NCBI GenBank assembly: GCA_964370115.1
Contig: CAYJIA010000003.1
Span: forward strand, 1 to 64,000
Origin: SIG603 sp964370115
GTDB lineage: Bacteria > Bacillota > Clostridia > Oscillospirales > Acutalibacteraceae
Reading direction: 5' to 3'
DNA: 64,000 bases
The notes beneath the pieces are model-generated. The model made no database searches, was not told where the DNA came from, and saw nothing but the letters and a program-made list of their open reading frames with translations. Position 1 is the first letter of the stretch, and each line of letters begins with the position of its first letter. A program made the translations under genes and the position numbers. Shown here piece after piece: positions 51,754 through 61,925 of the stretch.

Positions 51754-54228
51754 ATGATGATGAAATACCGTGTGCACGAAGTAGCAAAAGACCTTGGCGT
51801 GCAAAACAAAGAGATACTTGATATTCTTGAAAAATATGTAGATGAACCCAAAAAACACATGACAGCACTTGAAGAAAACGAGCTGGATTTAGTTTTTGAC
51901 AGCTTTACTCAAGAGCACAGCGTTAAAAACTTCGGCGAGTATTTTGCAAGTGGTGCAAAAAAAGAAACTAAGAAAGAAGAGCCAAAAAAAGAAGTGAAAA
52001 AAGAAGAGCCAAAAAAAGAGCCTGTGGTAAAATCTGCGCCTAAAAAAGATATAAAAGTACAGGACACAAAAAAAGAAGCACCTAAAAAAGTAGAGCAAAG
52101 ACCTGCACAAAAAACAAAAGAGCCATTTAGAAAAGAAGCGCCAAAAAGGGTAGAGCCTCCTAAAAAACCTGCGCAAAAAAGAACAGAAACAGTTATTAAA
52201 CCTACAGCGCCTATGGCAAAACCTGCGGCAAAACAAGAAGGTGGAGAAACTGTTGTTCCTGCATTTGCAAAAAGAGTTGTCGACACAAGAAGCTCTAACA
52301 TAAACATTGATAAATACAATGAAAAATACGATAGACTTGCATCTGAAAAAGTTAAAAACGACACAGCTGCAACAAAGCAAAAGTTTAATAACAGACGTCA
52401 ACAAAGAGGAAGAAGACAAGGCAAAAGAGAGACAGAGGCCGAGAGGTTGAATCGTATTGCAATGGAGAGAAAAGCAAAAGCTATTACCATTGAAATACCT
52501 GAGGAAATCACAGTTGGCGAATTTGCGCTTAGACTAAAAGCAACATCAGCAGAAGTTATTAAAAAACTTATGATGCTAGGTGTATTTGCGACAATTAATG
52601 ACACAATAGATTTTGACACCGCAACTTTAGTAGCAGACGAATTCCATGCAAAAGTTGAAAAAGAAGTTGTTGTGACCATAGAAGAGAGAATTATAGACGA
52701 CAGTGAAGACCACGACGACCACTTGCTTCCAAGAGCTCCAATAGTTGTTGTAATGGGTCACGTTGACCATGGTAAAACTTCACTTCTTGACTCAATAAGA
52801 GAGACAAACGTAACAGACGGCGAGGCTGGCGGTATTACTCAACATATAGGTGCTTACAGAGTAAATGTCGACGGAAATGAAATTACTTTCCTTGACACAC
52901 CTGGCCATGCTGCGTTTACAACAATGCGTGCAAGAGGCGCACAGGTAACTGATATAGCAGTACTTGTTGTTGCCGCAGACGACGGAATCATGCCACAAAC
53001 AATAGAGGCTATAAACCACGCAAAAGCGGCGGGCGTTTCTATAATAGTAGCGATTAACAAAATGGATAAACCAGGGGCTAACCCAGACCAAGTTATGCAA
53101 CAACTTACAGAGTATGAGCTTGTTCCAGAAACATGGGGCGGTGATGTTCCTTGTATTCCTCTTTCAGCAAAGACAAAACAAGGTATGCCTGACCTTATGG
53201 AAATGATACTTCTAATAGCCGAGATGAAAGAGCTTAAAGCAAATCCTGACAGGGCTGCTAAAGGTACTGTTATCGAAGCAAGACTTGACAAGGGTCGTGG
53301 TCCTATCGCGACTGTATTGGTTCAAAACGGAACACTTAGAATTGGCGACATCATAGTAGCCGGTAGCACAGTTGGCCGTGTAAGAGCCATGACAAACGAC
53401 AAGGGCGAGCAAGTAAAAGAAGCAGGACCATCTGTCCCTGTTGAGATTACTGGTCTATCTGAAGTACCTGTAGGCGGAGACGTGTTCAATGCCGTATCTG
53501 ACGAAAGACTTGCAAGAGAGCTTGTTGGACAAAGAATTACTCAAGAAAAAGAGCAAATGTTTAACGCTCAAACAAAAGTTACACTTGATAACCTGTTTGA
53601 CCAAATGAAACATGGCGAAATGAAAGAGCTTAAAGTTATAGTAAAGGCAGACGTTCAAGGTTCTGTAGAGGCTGTAAGACAATCGCTTAGCAAGCTGACT
53701 AACGAAGAAGTTCGTGTGAATGTTATTCACGGTGCTGTTGGTGCCGTAAGCGAAAGTGACGTTATGCTTGCAAATGCTTCAAACGCAATTATCGTAGGCT
53801 TTAATGTAAGACCTGACGCAATTGCCGAGGAAAGTGCAAAACTAAACAGCGTTGACATGAGACTTTATCGTATAATCTACGATTGTATAGAAGAAATTGA
53901 ATCTGCAATGAAAGGTATGCTTGCTCCTAAATTTAGAGAAGTTGCCCTTGGAAAAGCAGAGTGCCGTGAAGTTTATAAAATTACAAATGTTGGTATGGTT
54001 GTTGGTTCTCACGTAACAAGCGGAAAAATGACAAGAAATGCACTTGTAAGAATAGTTCGTGACGGTATTATTGTGGCGGACGACAAAATAGCATCTCTAA
54101 GACGTTTTAAAGATGATGTCAAAGAAGTTGCACAAAGTTACGACTGCGGTATCACTTTAGAGAAATTTAACGACATCAAAACAGGCGACATACTTGAAGC
54201 CTATATAATGGAAGAATACAGAGATTAA
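51754..54228 (+). CDS. infB: Translation initiation factor IF-2
   Basis: 824 residues. An N-terminal IF2N motif ([20 protein letters not shown]) leads into a Lys/Glu/Pro-rich linker with repeated KKE-EPKKE. The GTPase domain has [17 protein letters not shown] and NKMD, and domains II-IV follow ([14 protein letters not shown]). Three consecutive ATG codons (51754, 51757, 51760) follow AGGTGA; the first two fit best. 51 bp after ylxQ. Confidence 0.97.
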   Translation: MMMKYRVHEVAKDLGVQNKEILDILEKYVDEPKKHMTALEENELDLVFDSFTQEHSVKNFGEYFASGAKKETKKEEPKKEVKKEEPKKEPVVKSAPKKDIKVQDTKKEAPKKVEQRPAQKTKEPFRKEAPKRVEPPKKPAQKRTETVIKPTAPMAKPAAKQEGGETVVPAFAKRVVDTRSSNINIDKYNEKYDRLASEKVKNDTAATKQKFNNRRQQRGRRQGKRETEAERLNRIAMERKAKAITIEIPEEITVGEFALRLKATSAEVIKKLMMLGVFATINDTIDFDTATLVADEFHAKVEKEVVVTIEERIIDDSEDHDDHLLPRAPIVVVMGHVDHGKTSLLDSIRETNVTDGEAGGITQHIGAYRVNVDGNEITFLDTPGHAAFTTMRARGAQVTDIAVLVVAADDGIMPQTIEAINHAKAAGVSIIVAINKMDKPGANPDQVMQQLTEYELVPETWGGDVPCIPLSAKTKQGMPDLMEMILLIAEMKELKANPDRAAKGTVIEARLDKGRGPIATVLVQNGTLRIGDIIVAGSTVGRVRAMTNDKGEQVKEAGPSVPVEITGLSEVPVGGDVFNAVSDERLARELVGQRITQEKEQMFNAQTKVTLDNLFDQMKHGEMKELKVIVKADVQGSVEAVRQSLSKLTNEEVRVNVIHGAVGAVSESDVMLANASNAIIVGFNVRPDAIAEESAKLNSVDMRLYRIIYDCIEEIESAMKGMLAPKFREVALGKAECREVYKITNVGMVVGSHVTSGKMTRNALVRIVRDGIIVADDKIASLRRFKDDVKEVAQSYDCGITLEKFNDIKTGDILEAYIMEEYRD

Positions 54229-54247
54229 AAGAAAGGGCTGATATAAA

Positions 54248-54607
54248 ATGCCAAGCCATAGAATGGATAGAACATCCGAAGATGTAAAAAGAGAGCTTAC
54301 AGCTATACTCAGAACACTAAAAGACCCCAGAGTTAGCGAATGTTTCTTGTCTTTAGTGCGTATAGAGCTCACAAATGACTTGTCGTTTTGTACAGTCTAT
54401 GTAAGCACTATGGAGGGACTAGAGCGCACGAAAGAAGCCGTAAAGGCGCTGAAATCTGCCTCGGGCTTTGTAAGACGAGAGCTAGGTCATGCACTTAATT
54501 TAAGGCACACACCTCAGCTTATATTCAAGGCGAGTGACTCCATAGAATACAGTGCAAATATAGCAAAACTTCTAAATAATCTGAATGGGAGTGAAGGCGA
54601 TGAATAA
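54248..54607 (+). CDS. rbfA: Ribosome-binding factor A
   Basis: 119 residues. SHRMDRTSEDVKRELTAIL, KDPRV and LRHTPQLIFKASDSIEYS are RbfA signatures; a cold-shock 30S maturation factor. It follows infB by 19 bp and overlaps nrnA by 8 bp. Confidence 0.96.
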   Translation: MPSHRMDRTSEDVKRELTAILRTLKDPRVSECFLSLVRIELTNDLSFCTVYVSTMEGLERTKEAVKALKSASGFVRRELGHALNLRHTPQLIFKASDSIEYSANIAKLLNNLNGSEGDE

Positions 54608-55565
54608 GACCCCTTTTGAAATAGCACAGCTTATAAAAGATTGGGATAATATACTATTTATTTCGCATATATCTCCAGATGGTGACACTTTAGGAAGCGC
54701 CGCGGCTCTCATGTCGGCGCTTGAAAGTGTTGGAAAAAAAGTGAAATTTGCCTGTGGTGATAAAATTGCAAAGAGATATAACTATCTTTTTGACGGTATT
54801 AAAATGGAATGCGAAAACCATGAACATATCATAGTTGTGGATATTGCATCACCTGCACTGATGGGTGATTTGTGCGCCTTATATGAGGACGAAATTGACC
54901 TTGTAATCGACCACCACGCAAGTCATAACGACTTTGGTAAGGTGGACTGGGTAGATGCAACTGCTCCCGCAACAACGCAAATGATATTTGAGCTTATAAA
55001 TGCGCTGGGCATAAAGATAACTAAACATATTGCAAACTGTATTTACACAGGTCTTTCGACCGATACAGGCTGTTTTAGATATGCAAGTGTTACACCTAGA
55101 ACTCATATTGTGGCGTCAAAACTTTTAGAGTGTGGCGCAGATGCAGGCGACATAAACAGATGGATGTTTGAAACAAAGACAAGAGGATGCATAAAACTTG
55201 AGGGCGCAGTTATGAAAGATCTTGAGTTTATACATGGAGATAAAATTGTATGTGCCGATATAAGTCGTGATTTTTTAAGCCGAATGGGCGCAAAAGAAAG
55301 CGATTTAGAAGGGCTTCCCTCAATAATACGTGGAATAGAGGGCGTTGTTTTGTCTATTTTATTAAAAGAGAAAAAAGATGGCAAGTGGAAAGTCTCACTC
55401 CGCTCTACATATCCAGTCGACTCAAGCGAAATTTGTCAAAAATTTGACGGCGGTGGACATAAAGGTGCCGCTGGTTGTTCTTTTGACTGTGATTTAGAAA
55501 CTGCGAAAAAACAAATTATAGAGGCCTCAATTGAGCATTTAAACGAAAAAGGAGTTACTGCGTGA
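54600..55565 (+). CDS. nrnA: DHH/DHHA1 phosphoesterase, NrnA-like
   Basis: 321 residues. SHISPDGDTLGSAAAL (DHH motif I), VDIASP and VIDHHASH (motif III) plus DHHA1 GGGHKGAAGCSF. NrnA degrades nanoRNA and pAp and, in some bacteria, pApA from c-di-AMP, which is of note as a c-di-AMP receptor lies in the same window. The ATG at 54600 follows GGGAGTGAAGG. It overlaps truB by four bases. Confidence 0.93.
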   Translation: MNKTPFEIAQLIKDWDNILFISHISPDGDTLGSAAALMSALESVGKKVKFACGDKIAKRYNYLFDGIKMECENHEHIIVVDIASPALMGDLCALYEDEIDLVIDHHASHNDFGKVDWVDATAPATTQMIFELINALGIKITKHIANCIYTGLSTDTGCFRYASVTPRTHIVASKLLECGADAGDINRWMFETKTRGCIKLEGAVMKDLEFIHGDKIVCADISRDFLSRMGAKESDLEGLPSIIRGIEGVVLSILLKEKKDGKWKVSLRSTYPVDSSEICQKFDGGGHKGAAGCSFDCDLETAKKQIIEASIEHLNEKGVTA

Positions 55566-56461
55566 CAGGTGTAATTATTCTCAACAAACCAACCGATTTT
55601 ACCTCTTTTGACTGCGTTGCAGTCTTAAGAAAAATTCTTAAAGAGAAAAAAATTGGACATACGGGAACACTTGACCCCATGGCGACGGGTGTTTTACCCA
55701 TGCTCATTGGCAAGGCGACAAAAACGGCGAATTTTCTAAATGACACAGATAAAGAATACGAGGCGAGTTTTAAATTTGGACTTCTTACCGACACACTGGA
55801 TATAACTGGTGAAACAAAGGAAGAAGACGATGTTAAAATCGCTAAAACTGATTTAGAAAACGTCCTAGAAGAATTTAGAGGAGATATTTTACAAATGCCT
55901 CCAATGTATTCTGCCGTTTCTGTAAATGGCCAAAGGTTATATACTCTTGCCAGAAAAGGGATAGAGATAGAAAGAGAGAAAAGACCTGTTACTATATCAA
56001 AACTCGAGCTTTTAAGTTATGACGAAGAAGCCAGAGAGGGTAAACTTCTTGTGAAGTGCACAAAAGGAACTTATATAAGAACTTTAATAGACGATATAGC
56101 GATGAAACTGTCAAGCCACGGAACTCTGACCGCACTAAACAGGACATTTGCCTGTGGTTTTTGCGATAAAGAGGCAGTGAGCTTTGATGAAATTCGCGAG
56201 TTTATGAAAAATGGAAATATAGAAGAAATACTAAAACCTATAGAAAATCTGTTTGTAGAAAATGCTGGAATTAAGGTAAGTTCTGCGCAGGAGACAAGGT
56301 TTTTAAACGGCGGTGCTCTCGATTTGGACAGGCTGAAAATCGGCAAAAAAATGAGAGAAGTCACAGAGCCTATAAAAGTCTATGGCGAAAGTTTTTTGGG
56401 ACTTGGCAAGATAGACAAAGAAGAGAATGAACTGAAAATACTGAAAATATTTAAGGAATAA
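55562..56461 (+). CDS. truB: tRNA pseudouridine(55) synthase
   Basis: 299 residues. GVIILNKPTDFTSFD, KKIGHTGTLDPMATGVLP with the catalytic Asp, and YKVSVKCTKGTYIRTL-like LLVKCTKGTYIRTLIDD identify TruB. GTG start within the GTGA overlap with nrnA. Confidence 0.96.
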   Translation: MTGVIILNKPTDFTSFDCVAVLRKILKEKKIGHTGTLDPMATGVLPMLIGKATKTANFLNDTDKEYEASFKFGLLTDTLDITGETKEEDDVKIAKTDLENVLEEFRGDILQMPPMYSAVSVNGQRLYTLARKGIEIEREKRPVTISKLELLSYDEEAREGKLLVKCTKGTYIRTLIDDIAMKLSSHGTLTALNRTFACGFCDKEAVSFDEIREFMKNGNIEEILKPIENLFVENAGIKVSSAQETRFLNGGALDLDRLKIGKKMREVTEPIKVYGESFLGLGKIDKEENELKILKIFKE

Positions 56462-56467
56462 GACGGC

Positions 56468-57379
56468 ATGAAAATATTTAATTCTTTAAGTGAGATAAAT
56501 TCTGTAAAAAATACAGCAATAGCCTTAGGTGCGTTTGATGGACTGCACTTAGGGCATAAATCTGTTATTGACGAGGTGTTAAAAAGCGAATATAATTCAT
56601 CGGTTTTTACATTTGTTGAAAATCCATCTAAAAAATTAACGGGAAAAACCGAGTATCTATTGGGCGAAAAGCAAAAAGAAGAAGTTTTATCCCAGTGGGG
56701 AATAAAAAACTACTTTTGTATCGATTTTTCTGAAATAATGGAAATGGCGCCCGAAACATTTGTAGAAGATTTGCTGATAAAAAAGTTGGACGCAAGACTG
56801 GTAAGCTGTGGGAAAGACTTTAGGTTTGGCAAAAATGCAAAGGGCGATGTAGAGCTTTTAGAAAAAATTTGCAGTGCAAATGGAGTGCGACTTGTGGTGG
56901 TAGAGGACCTTTGCCTAAATGGTGAGAGGATAAGCTCTAATAACATAAGAAACGCTATAAAAAACGGCGACATGAAAAGTGCCTGTGAAATGCTTGGAAG
57001 ATATTACACATTCACTCTGCCCGTTGTTGAGGGTAACAGAATAGGCAGAACCTTAGGTGCGCCTACAATGAATCAAAAAATGCCAGAGGGTTTTTCTTTG
57101 CCAAAATTCGGCGTGTATGCGTCAAATGTAATTATAGACGGCAAAAACTATTATGGCGTGACAAACATAGGAACAAAGCCTAGCATTGGAAAATACGATC
57201 CGCTTGCTGAGACTTTTATACCAGACATAAATATGGATTTGTACACAAAAGAAATAAAAATTGAAGTGATTGAGTTTATTAGGGCTGAGAAAAAATTTAA
57301 TTCTTTGGAAGAGTTAAAAAACGAAATTGGGAAAAATGCAAAGACCGCAAAAGAAATATACAGCAAAAATTTTCGTTGA
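56468..57379 (+). CDS. ribF: Bifunctional riboflavin kinase / FAD synthetase
   Basis: 303 residues. N-terminal adenylyltransferase domain (ALGAFDGLHLGHKSVI, CGKDFRFGKNAKGD, ISSNNIRNAI) and C-terminal flavokinase (NRIGRTLGAPTMN, YGVTNIGTKPSI, ETFI). It makes FMN then FAD. Seven bases after truB, the usual end of this operon. Confidence 0.96.
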   Translation: MKIFNSLSEINSVKNTAIALGAFDGLHLGHKSVIDEVLKSEYNSSVFTFVENPSKKLTGKTEYLLGEKQKEEVLSQWGIKNYFCIDFSEIMEMAPETFVEDLLIKKLDARLVSCGKDFRFGKNAKGDVELLEKICSANGVRLVVVEDLCLNGERISSNNIRNAIKNGDMKSACEMLGRYYTFTLPVVEGNRIGRTLGAPTMNQKMPEGFSLPKFGVYASNVIIDGKNYYGVTNIGTKPSIGKYDPLAETFIPDINMDLYTKEIKIEVIEFIRAEKKFNSLEELKNEIGKNAKTAKEIYSKNFR

Positions 57380-57394
57380 TGGGAGGCTGTTTTA

Positions 57395-58297
57395 ATGGGC
57401 GAGAAAAAGAGTTGCGTTGAATTTAGATACTACAATGTAGAGCAAAATTTTCCCTTGCTTTGTCTCTCGGGCGAAAAATGGAGGCAAGTATATAAAAAAT
57501 CTGAAAAACTGCATTTTCACAATTTGCTTGAAATCGGGTACTGTTTAGAGGGCAGTGGTGAAATAATTTTGCAAGACAGGAAAGTTCAGTTTGAGAAAGG
57601 CACTTGCACAATTATCCCAAGAAATGTAATGCATTCTACCGAAAGTGTAGAGCCTTGCCACTGGGGGTTTCTTTTTATCGACGAAGAACTTCTACTGGAT
57701 TTTTTTTCAACAAAAAATGAAACAAAAGTGAAATTTGCCGTTACCGAGGCGATATTTTTGAATTTGAAAGAAAATGAAATTATAGTAAAAACCATAGCCG
57801 AAATTTTTAATAAGTATGATGAAAAATTAAATTATTACAAAGAAAAAATCATGGCTCTTTCGTATTTTGCCGTACTAGAGATGAATAGCCTGCCAAAATT
57901 CGGTGAGGATTATTTGCTAGACAAAAACGAAGAAGAGATGTTAAAGGCGCTTAAATATATTGATAGGAATTTTGAAGAGGACATAAAAATTTCTGACATT
58001 GCTAAAGTTTGTAATATGAGCGAACCCTATTTTAGAAAAAAATTCAAAGAAACAGTTGGCGCATCTCCTCTCGACCACTTAAATTATGTTAGAATCAATA
58101 AGGCATGCACCATGTTGACTTCCACAAATGACGCCGTGATCAGCATAGCTCTTGCTTGTGGTTATACGTCTGTAAGCACCTTCAACCGAAATTTTTACCG
58201 CTACATTGGTATTTCGCCATCAAAATTTCGTCAAAATAACAAGTCGAAAAGAAAAGATAAGAGTGACTTTGTTATTGAGCGATATCAGGGTTGGTAG
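57395..58297 (+). CDS. AraC family transcriptional regulator with cupin sensor domain
   Basis: 300 residues. The N-terminal cupin (LHFHNLLEIGYCLEGSGEII, CTIIPRNVMHS) likely binds a sugar. The C-terminal pair of helix-turn-helices is ISDIAKVCNMSEPYFRKKF and ISIALACGYTSVSTFNRNF. It lies 16 bp after ribF, GGGAGG before the ATG, and directly upstream of a sugar ABC importer, which it probably regulates. A strong terminator follows. Confidence 0.92.
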   Translation: MGEKKSCVEFRYYNVEQNFPLLCLSGEKWRQVYKKSEKLHFHNLLEIGYCLEGSGEIILQDRKVQFEKGTCTIIPRNVMHSTESVEPCHWGFLFIDEELLLDFFSTKNETKVKFAVTEAIFLNLKENEIIVKTIAEIFNKYDEKLNYYKEKIMALSYFAVLEMNSLPKFGEDYLLDKNEEEMLKALKYIDRNFEEDIKISDIAKVCNMSEPYFRKKFKETVGASPLDHLNYVRINKACTMLTSTNDAVISIALACGYTSVSTFNRNFYRYIGISPSKFRQNNKSKRKDKSDFVIERYQGW

Positions 58298-58350
58298 CTT
58301 TAGCTATATTATATTAAAAAATTAAATAAATATTTAGTCTTGTAGGCGAA

Positions 58351-58387
58351 ATGTGCAACTTTTTACATGAGTTGCACATATTTTTTT
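58351..58387 (+). terminator. Terminator after the AraC gene
   Basis: ATGTGCAACT pairs perfectly with AGTTGCACAT across a 9-base loop, followed by eight T. Confidence 0.9.
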
Positions 58388-58421
58388 GCCTGTTTTGCAA
58401 TCTTAAATCGAAAATGCACAT

Positions 58422-58631
58422 TTGATATTCGTTTTTGGGAAGATTAAATATGTGAACTTATGCATAATTGTATACAAAGAAATGAATTGTATTTATTTTT
58501 TTTAGCTATTTTTAACTAACGGTCACAGTTGATTAACAAACTGCAATTTGTTGATTGGCAAAACAACCAAAAGTTTAAGGAGAAAATAATATCTGGCAAT
58601 TCAAAAAAAATTAAGCAAGGAGAAAATAATT
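58422..58631 (+). promoter_or_regulatory. Upstream region and candidate promoter of the sugar importer
   Basis: TTGATA (58422-58427), 17 bp, TAAATA (58445-58450) is a candidate promoter. Possible regulator sites are TTGTATACAA (perfect palindrome near 58468) and AACAAACTGCAATTTGTT. The ribosome-binding segment AAGGAGAAAATAAT occurs twice, about 40 bp apart; only the second precedes an ATG. No gene is visible between 58298 and 58631. Confidence 0.5.
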
Positions 58632-59996
58632 ATGTTAAAGAAAATTCTAGCAATCCTAATGGTCGTAGCAATGGTATTTTCATTAGCTGCCTGTGGCGGC
58701 GGCGGAGACGCATCAACATCTGAAGGTGGCACAACCGAGTCAACAGGCGGCGAAGACACACCTGAGTCAGAAGACACAGGCGGCGAAGACGCACAAGCAG
58801 GTGCAGACGCACTTACAATTTGGTGTTGGGACCCTAACTTCAACCTATACGCAATGGAAGAAGCTACAAAAGTTTACCAACAAGAAAATCCTGATTTTAC
58901 AGTTGACATCCAAGAAGTTCCTTGGGATGACATCCAAACAAGAATTATTGCAGCGGCTACAGCAAATGACTACAGCACACTTCCTGACATTTTCCTATGC
59001 CAAAACAATGCTTATCAAAAAAATGTTATCAACTATCCAAACATCTTCACAGACCTTACAAACGTTGGCATAGACTTTAGCCAATTTGCAGCAGGTGCTA
59101 CAGGTTACTCAACAGTTGACGGCATGAACTACGGTGTTCCATTTGACAATGGCGCTACTGTATTTGCTGTAAGAACTGACATACTAGCAGAAGCTGGTCT
59201 AACTCTAGCCGATTTCGAAAATATCGACTGGGATACATTCATAGACCTAGGCGTACAAGTTAAAGACGCAACTGGCACTCCACTAATCGGTGTTGAGGCT
59301 GGCGGTTCTGACCTTGTTATCATGATGCTAAAAACAGCTGGCGTTAGCTTCTTTAACGAAGACGGCTCAGTTAACATAGCGGGCAATGAAACTCTAGTTG
59401 AAGCTGTTAATACATATAAAGCTGCAATCGATGCAGGTGTTATAGCTGAATACACAAGTGGTGACGAAGTTAACGGCGCATTCGTAAGCGGCGGCACAGC
59501 AGGCGTTATCAACGGTTGTTGGATACTAGGTACAGTTCAAACTTCTGAAGACACAGCAGGCAACTGGGGCGTTGCAAACTTCCCAAGCCTAACAAACGTA
59601 GCAGACTCAGTTCCTTACTCTGAAAACGGCGGCTCAAGCTGGGCAGTTGTAGCAGGTAAAGAAAACACAGAGCTAGCTATAGACTTCCTAAACAAAACAT
59701 ACGCAGGCTCAGTAGAGTTCTACGAGACTATTCTTCAATCTGCAGGCGCACTTCCAAACTGGATTCCTGCATCAGAATCTGAAATATACTCAGAGCCACT
59801 TGATTTCTTCGGCGGCCAAGCAGTTTATGCTGACATCGTTGAATATGCATCAAATGTTAAACCATTTAACACAGGTGTTTATTACTACGAAGCAACAGAC
59901 GCAGTAGGTACAGCTGTTACTAATATTATAAACGGTGGCGATGTAGAGGCAGAGCTTCAAGCTGCACAAGATCAAGTTGAATTTGATATAGGATAA
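58632..59996 (+). CDS. Extracellular sugar-binding lipoprotein of an ABC importer
   Basis: 454 residues. Signal peptide with lipobox SLAAC, Cys21 lipidated; a Gly/Ser/Thr/Glu-rich linker to about residue 58; then a family 1 solute-binding fold (LTIWCWDPNFNLYAMEEATK, GVPFDNGATVFAVRTDILAE, SWAVVAGKENTELAIDFL). Sugar specificity unknown. Leucine is mostly CTA and C-ending codons prevail, as in pckG, so it is highly expressed. A stable hairpin separates it from the permeases, keeping binding protein in excess. Confidence 0.93.
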   Translation: MLKKILAILMVVAMVFSLAACGGGGDASTSEGGTTESTGGEDTPESEDTGGEDAQAGADALTIWCWDPNFNLYAMEEATKVYQQENPDFTVDIQEVPWDDIQTRIIAAATANDYSTLPDIFLCQNNAYQKNVINYPNIFTDLTNVGIDFSQFAAGATGYSTVDGMNYGVPFDNGATVFAVRTDILAEAGLTLADFENIDWDTFIDLGVQVKDATGTPLIGVEAGGSDLVIMMLKTAGVSFFNEDGSVNIAGNETLVEAVNTYKAAIDAGVIAEYTSGDEVNGAFVSGGTAGVINGCWILGTVQTSEDTAGNWGVANFPSLTNVADSVPYSENGGSSWAVVAGKENTELAIDFLNKTYAGSVEFYETILQSAGALPNWIPASESEIYSEPLDFFGGQAVYADIVEYASNVKPFNTGVYYYEATDAVGTAVTNIINGGDVEAELQAAQDQVEFDIG

Positions 59997-60015
59997 TAAA
60001 TTAAAAAAGTTTTAC

Positions 60016-60045
60016 TGTGGGGGTTGCCCTTTCGGGTAGCCCCAT
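60016..60045 (+). other. Intercistronic mRNA hairpin after the binding-protein gene
   Basis: TGGGGGTTGCCC-TTTC-GGGTAGCCCCA forms a strong stem without a T-tract. Such hairpins protect the upstream message from 3' exonucleases and reduce read-through into permease genes. Confidence 0.75.
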
Positions 60046-60074
60046 AGTATATCCTAAAGATTGGAGGGGGAAGT

Positions 60075-60971
60075 ATGACCGAGAAAAAGAAAAAGTTTTT
60101 TTCTCTTTCTAGGAAACAAAATTTGACGGGTTGGGCGTTTTTGACTCCTGCTGTTATATTGATAACGGTCATGAGCTTTGCTCAAATGGTACGTGCCGTC
60201 ATCTTATCATTTAACAAAAGTAACGGTGCGGTAACCGAGTTTATCGGTACTGCAAACTACGAAAGATTACTTAGTGACAGAGTTTTTCATCAAGCAATGT
60301 TTAACACATTCTTGTATTTGGTAATTCAAGTACCAATCATGCTTGTATTAGCACTTGTTATTGCAAGTATGCTAAACAACAAACAACTGAGATTTAAAGG
60401 TCTATTTAGAACAGCAATATTCCTACCTTGCGCAACATCATTGGTATCATACGCTATCATATTCAATGCGCTTTTCCAACAAGATGGTTTTGTAAATAGT
60501 ATTTTGATGAACCTAGGCTTGATGAGCGAACCGGTAAACTTCTTTAACGACCCGATTATGGCAAGAATGATTATTATAATTGCCCTTGTTTGGCGTTGGA
60601 CAGGTTATAACATGGTATTCTATCTAGCTGGACTTCAAAATATTGACTATACAATTTATGAGGCAGCAAAAATCGATGGCGCCTCGGCGTTTCAATCGTT
60701 TAAGAAAATTACAATTCCGCTTTTAAGACCTATGATACTTTTAACTGCTATCATGTCTACAAACGGAACATTGCAACTATTTGACGAGTCCATAAACCTT
60801 ACAGGCGGTGGACCTTCAAACCAAACTATAACCATGTCGCACTACATATACAATACTTCATTTGTAGACTCGCCAAAACTTGGCTATGCGGCGGCTATGG
60901 CTATTGTTATCTTGGTAATTGTTGCAACACTTGCATTTATCCAAATGAAAGTAGGTGACAGACGTGAGTAA
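60075..60971 (+). CDS. Sugar ABC transporter permease (MalF/UgpA-like)
   Basis: 298 residues, six transmembrane helices. The ATPase-contacting EAA loop reads YEAAKIDGASAFQSFKKITI. The N-terminus is basic (KKKKFFSLSRKQ). GGAGGGGG precedes the ATG. It overlaps the second permease by 8 bp. Confidence 0.94.
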   Translation: MTEKKKKFFSLSRKQNLTGWAFLTPAVILITVMSFAQMVRAVILSFNKSNGAVTEFIGTANYERLLSDRVFHQAMFNTFLYLVIQVPIMLVLALVIASMLNNKQLRFKGLFRTAIFLPCATSLVSYAIIFNALFQQDGFVNSILMNLGLMSEPVNFFNDPIMARMIIIIALVWRWTGYNMVFYLAGLQNIDYTIYEAAKIDGASAFQSFKKITIPLLRPMILLTAIMSTNGTLQLFDESINLTGGGPSNQTITMSHYIYNTSFVDSPKLGYAAAMAIVILVIVATLAFIQMKVGDRRE

Positions 60972-61776
60972 ATCTTCAAAAATATTTTCATATGTATTTT
61001 TAACAGTAGCGTCGTTAATATCAATATTTCCGCTTTATTGGATGGTAATTGCGGCTACCAATAAAAGCGTCGATGTTTTGGGTGGCGTTATCCTACCGGG
61101 TTCACACTTGGTTGACAACTACAACACATTAATTGAAACTTACCCACAAATTTGGGATGCAATGGGAACTTCGTTTACTTTTGCAATAACATCTACAGTT
61201 TTATCACTGCTTGTATGTTCACTTGCAGGATATGGATTTGAAATTTATCATGACAAATATAAAGACAAAGTTATGGCAGTTATCTTACTTGCCATGATGG
61301 TTCCATTTGCGGCAATTATGCTACCTCTTTATACAATGATATCTTCAATGGGTCTTCTAAACAGTGCTATAGGATTTGTTTTGCCAAGTATCGCGACACC
61401 TTTCCTAATTATGATGTTTAGACAAAGTGCGAGAAGCTTTCCACACGAAATTATTGAGGCAGCAAGAATAGACGGACTAAATGAAATTTCAATTTTCTTT
61501 AGAATGTTCATTCCGACAATGCGCTCAACATATGCGGCGGCTATGACTATTGTTTTCATGAATTCATGGAACAACTACATCTGGCCAAAACTAATTTTGA
61601 CACAAGGCGATCCTATTACTATGCCAATGCTAACAGCAAACATGAAAAATGTTTATGTTGTAGACTATGGAATGTTAATGATGGGCGTTGTGCTTAGCAC
61701 ACTTCCAACTATAATAATATTCTTCATTCTACAAAAGAGTTTTGCAGAGGGTATTTCGGGTTCTGTTAAAGGTTAA
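60964..61776 (+). CDS. Sugar ABC transporter permease (MalG/UgpE-like)
   Basis: 270 residues, six helices. EAA loop EAARIDGLNEISIFFRMFIP. The GTG at 60964 is chosen because AGGTG lies six bases upstream; a GTG at 60955 overlaps that site. No ATPase gene follows, so the importer must borrow a shared MsmX/UgpC-type ATPase encoded elsewhere, as is common in Firmicutes sugar importers. Confidence 0.94.
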   Translation: MSKSSKIFSYVFLTVASLISIFPLYWMVIAATNKSVDVLGGVILPGSHLVDNYNTLIETYPQIWDAMGTSFTFAITSTVLSLLVCSLAGYGFEIYHDKYKDKVMAVILLAMMVPFAAIMLPLYTMISSMGLLNSAIGFVLPSIATPFLIMMFRQSARSFPHEIIEAARIDGLNEISIFFRMFIPTMRSTYAAAMTIVFMNSWNNYIWPKLILTQGDPITMPMLTANMKNVYVVDYGMLMMGVVLSTLPTIIIFFILQKSFAEGISGSVKG

Positions 61777-61810
61777 TTTTACAAGTTTTTCATAGGGGCA
61801 ATATATATAA

Positions 61811-61850
61811 ACAACTGTACTTGGATTTTTTCAGGTGCAGTTGTTTTTTT
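61811..61850 (+). terminator. Terminator of the sugar importer operon
   Basis: ACAACTGTAC pairs with GGTGCAGTTGT (one mismatch or G-T), followed by TTTTTTT. Confidence 0.85.
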
Positions 61851-61925
61851 AGTAAACTTAACTCACTTTTTGTTGTATTATGTCGATTTGAATGCTAAGA
61901 TTGAAATAAAAAAGGGGGAGAGCTT

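Noticed and set aside
51889..52419. Long minus-strand frames rich in Phe, Ser and Cys
   Set aside because: They are antisense shadows of the Lys/Glu-rich linker of IF-2, with no ribosome-binding site and no family resemblance.
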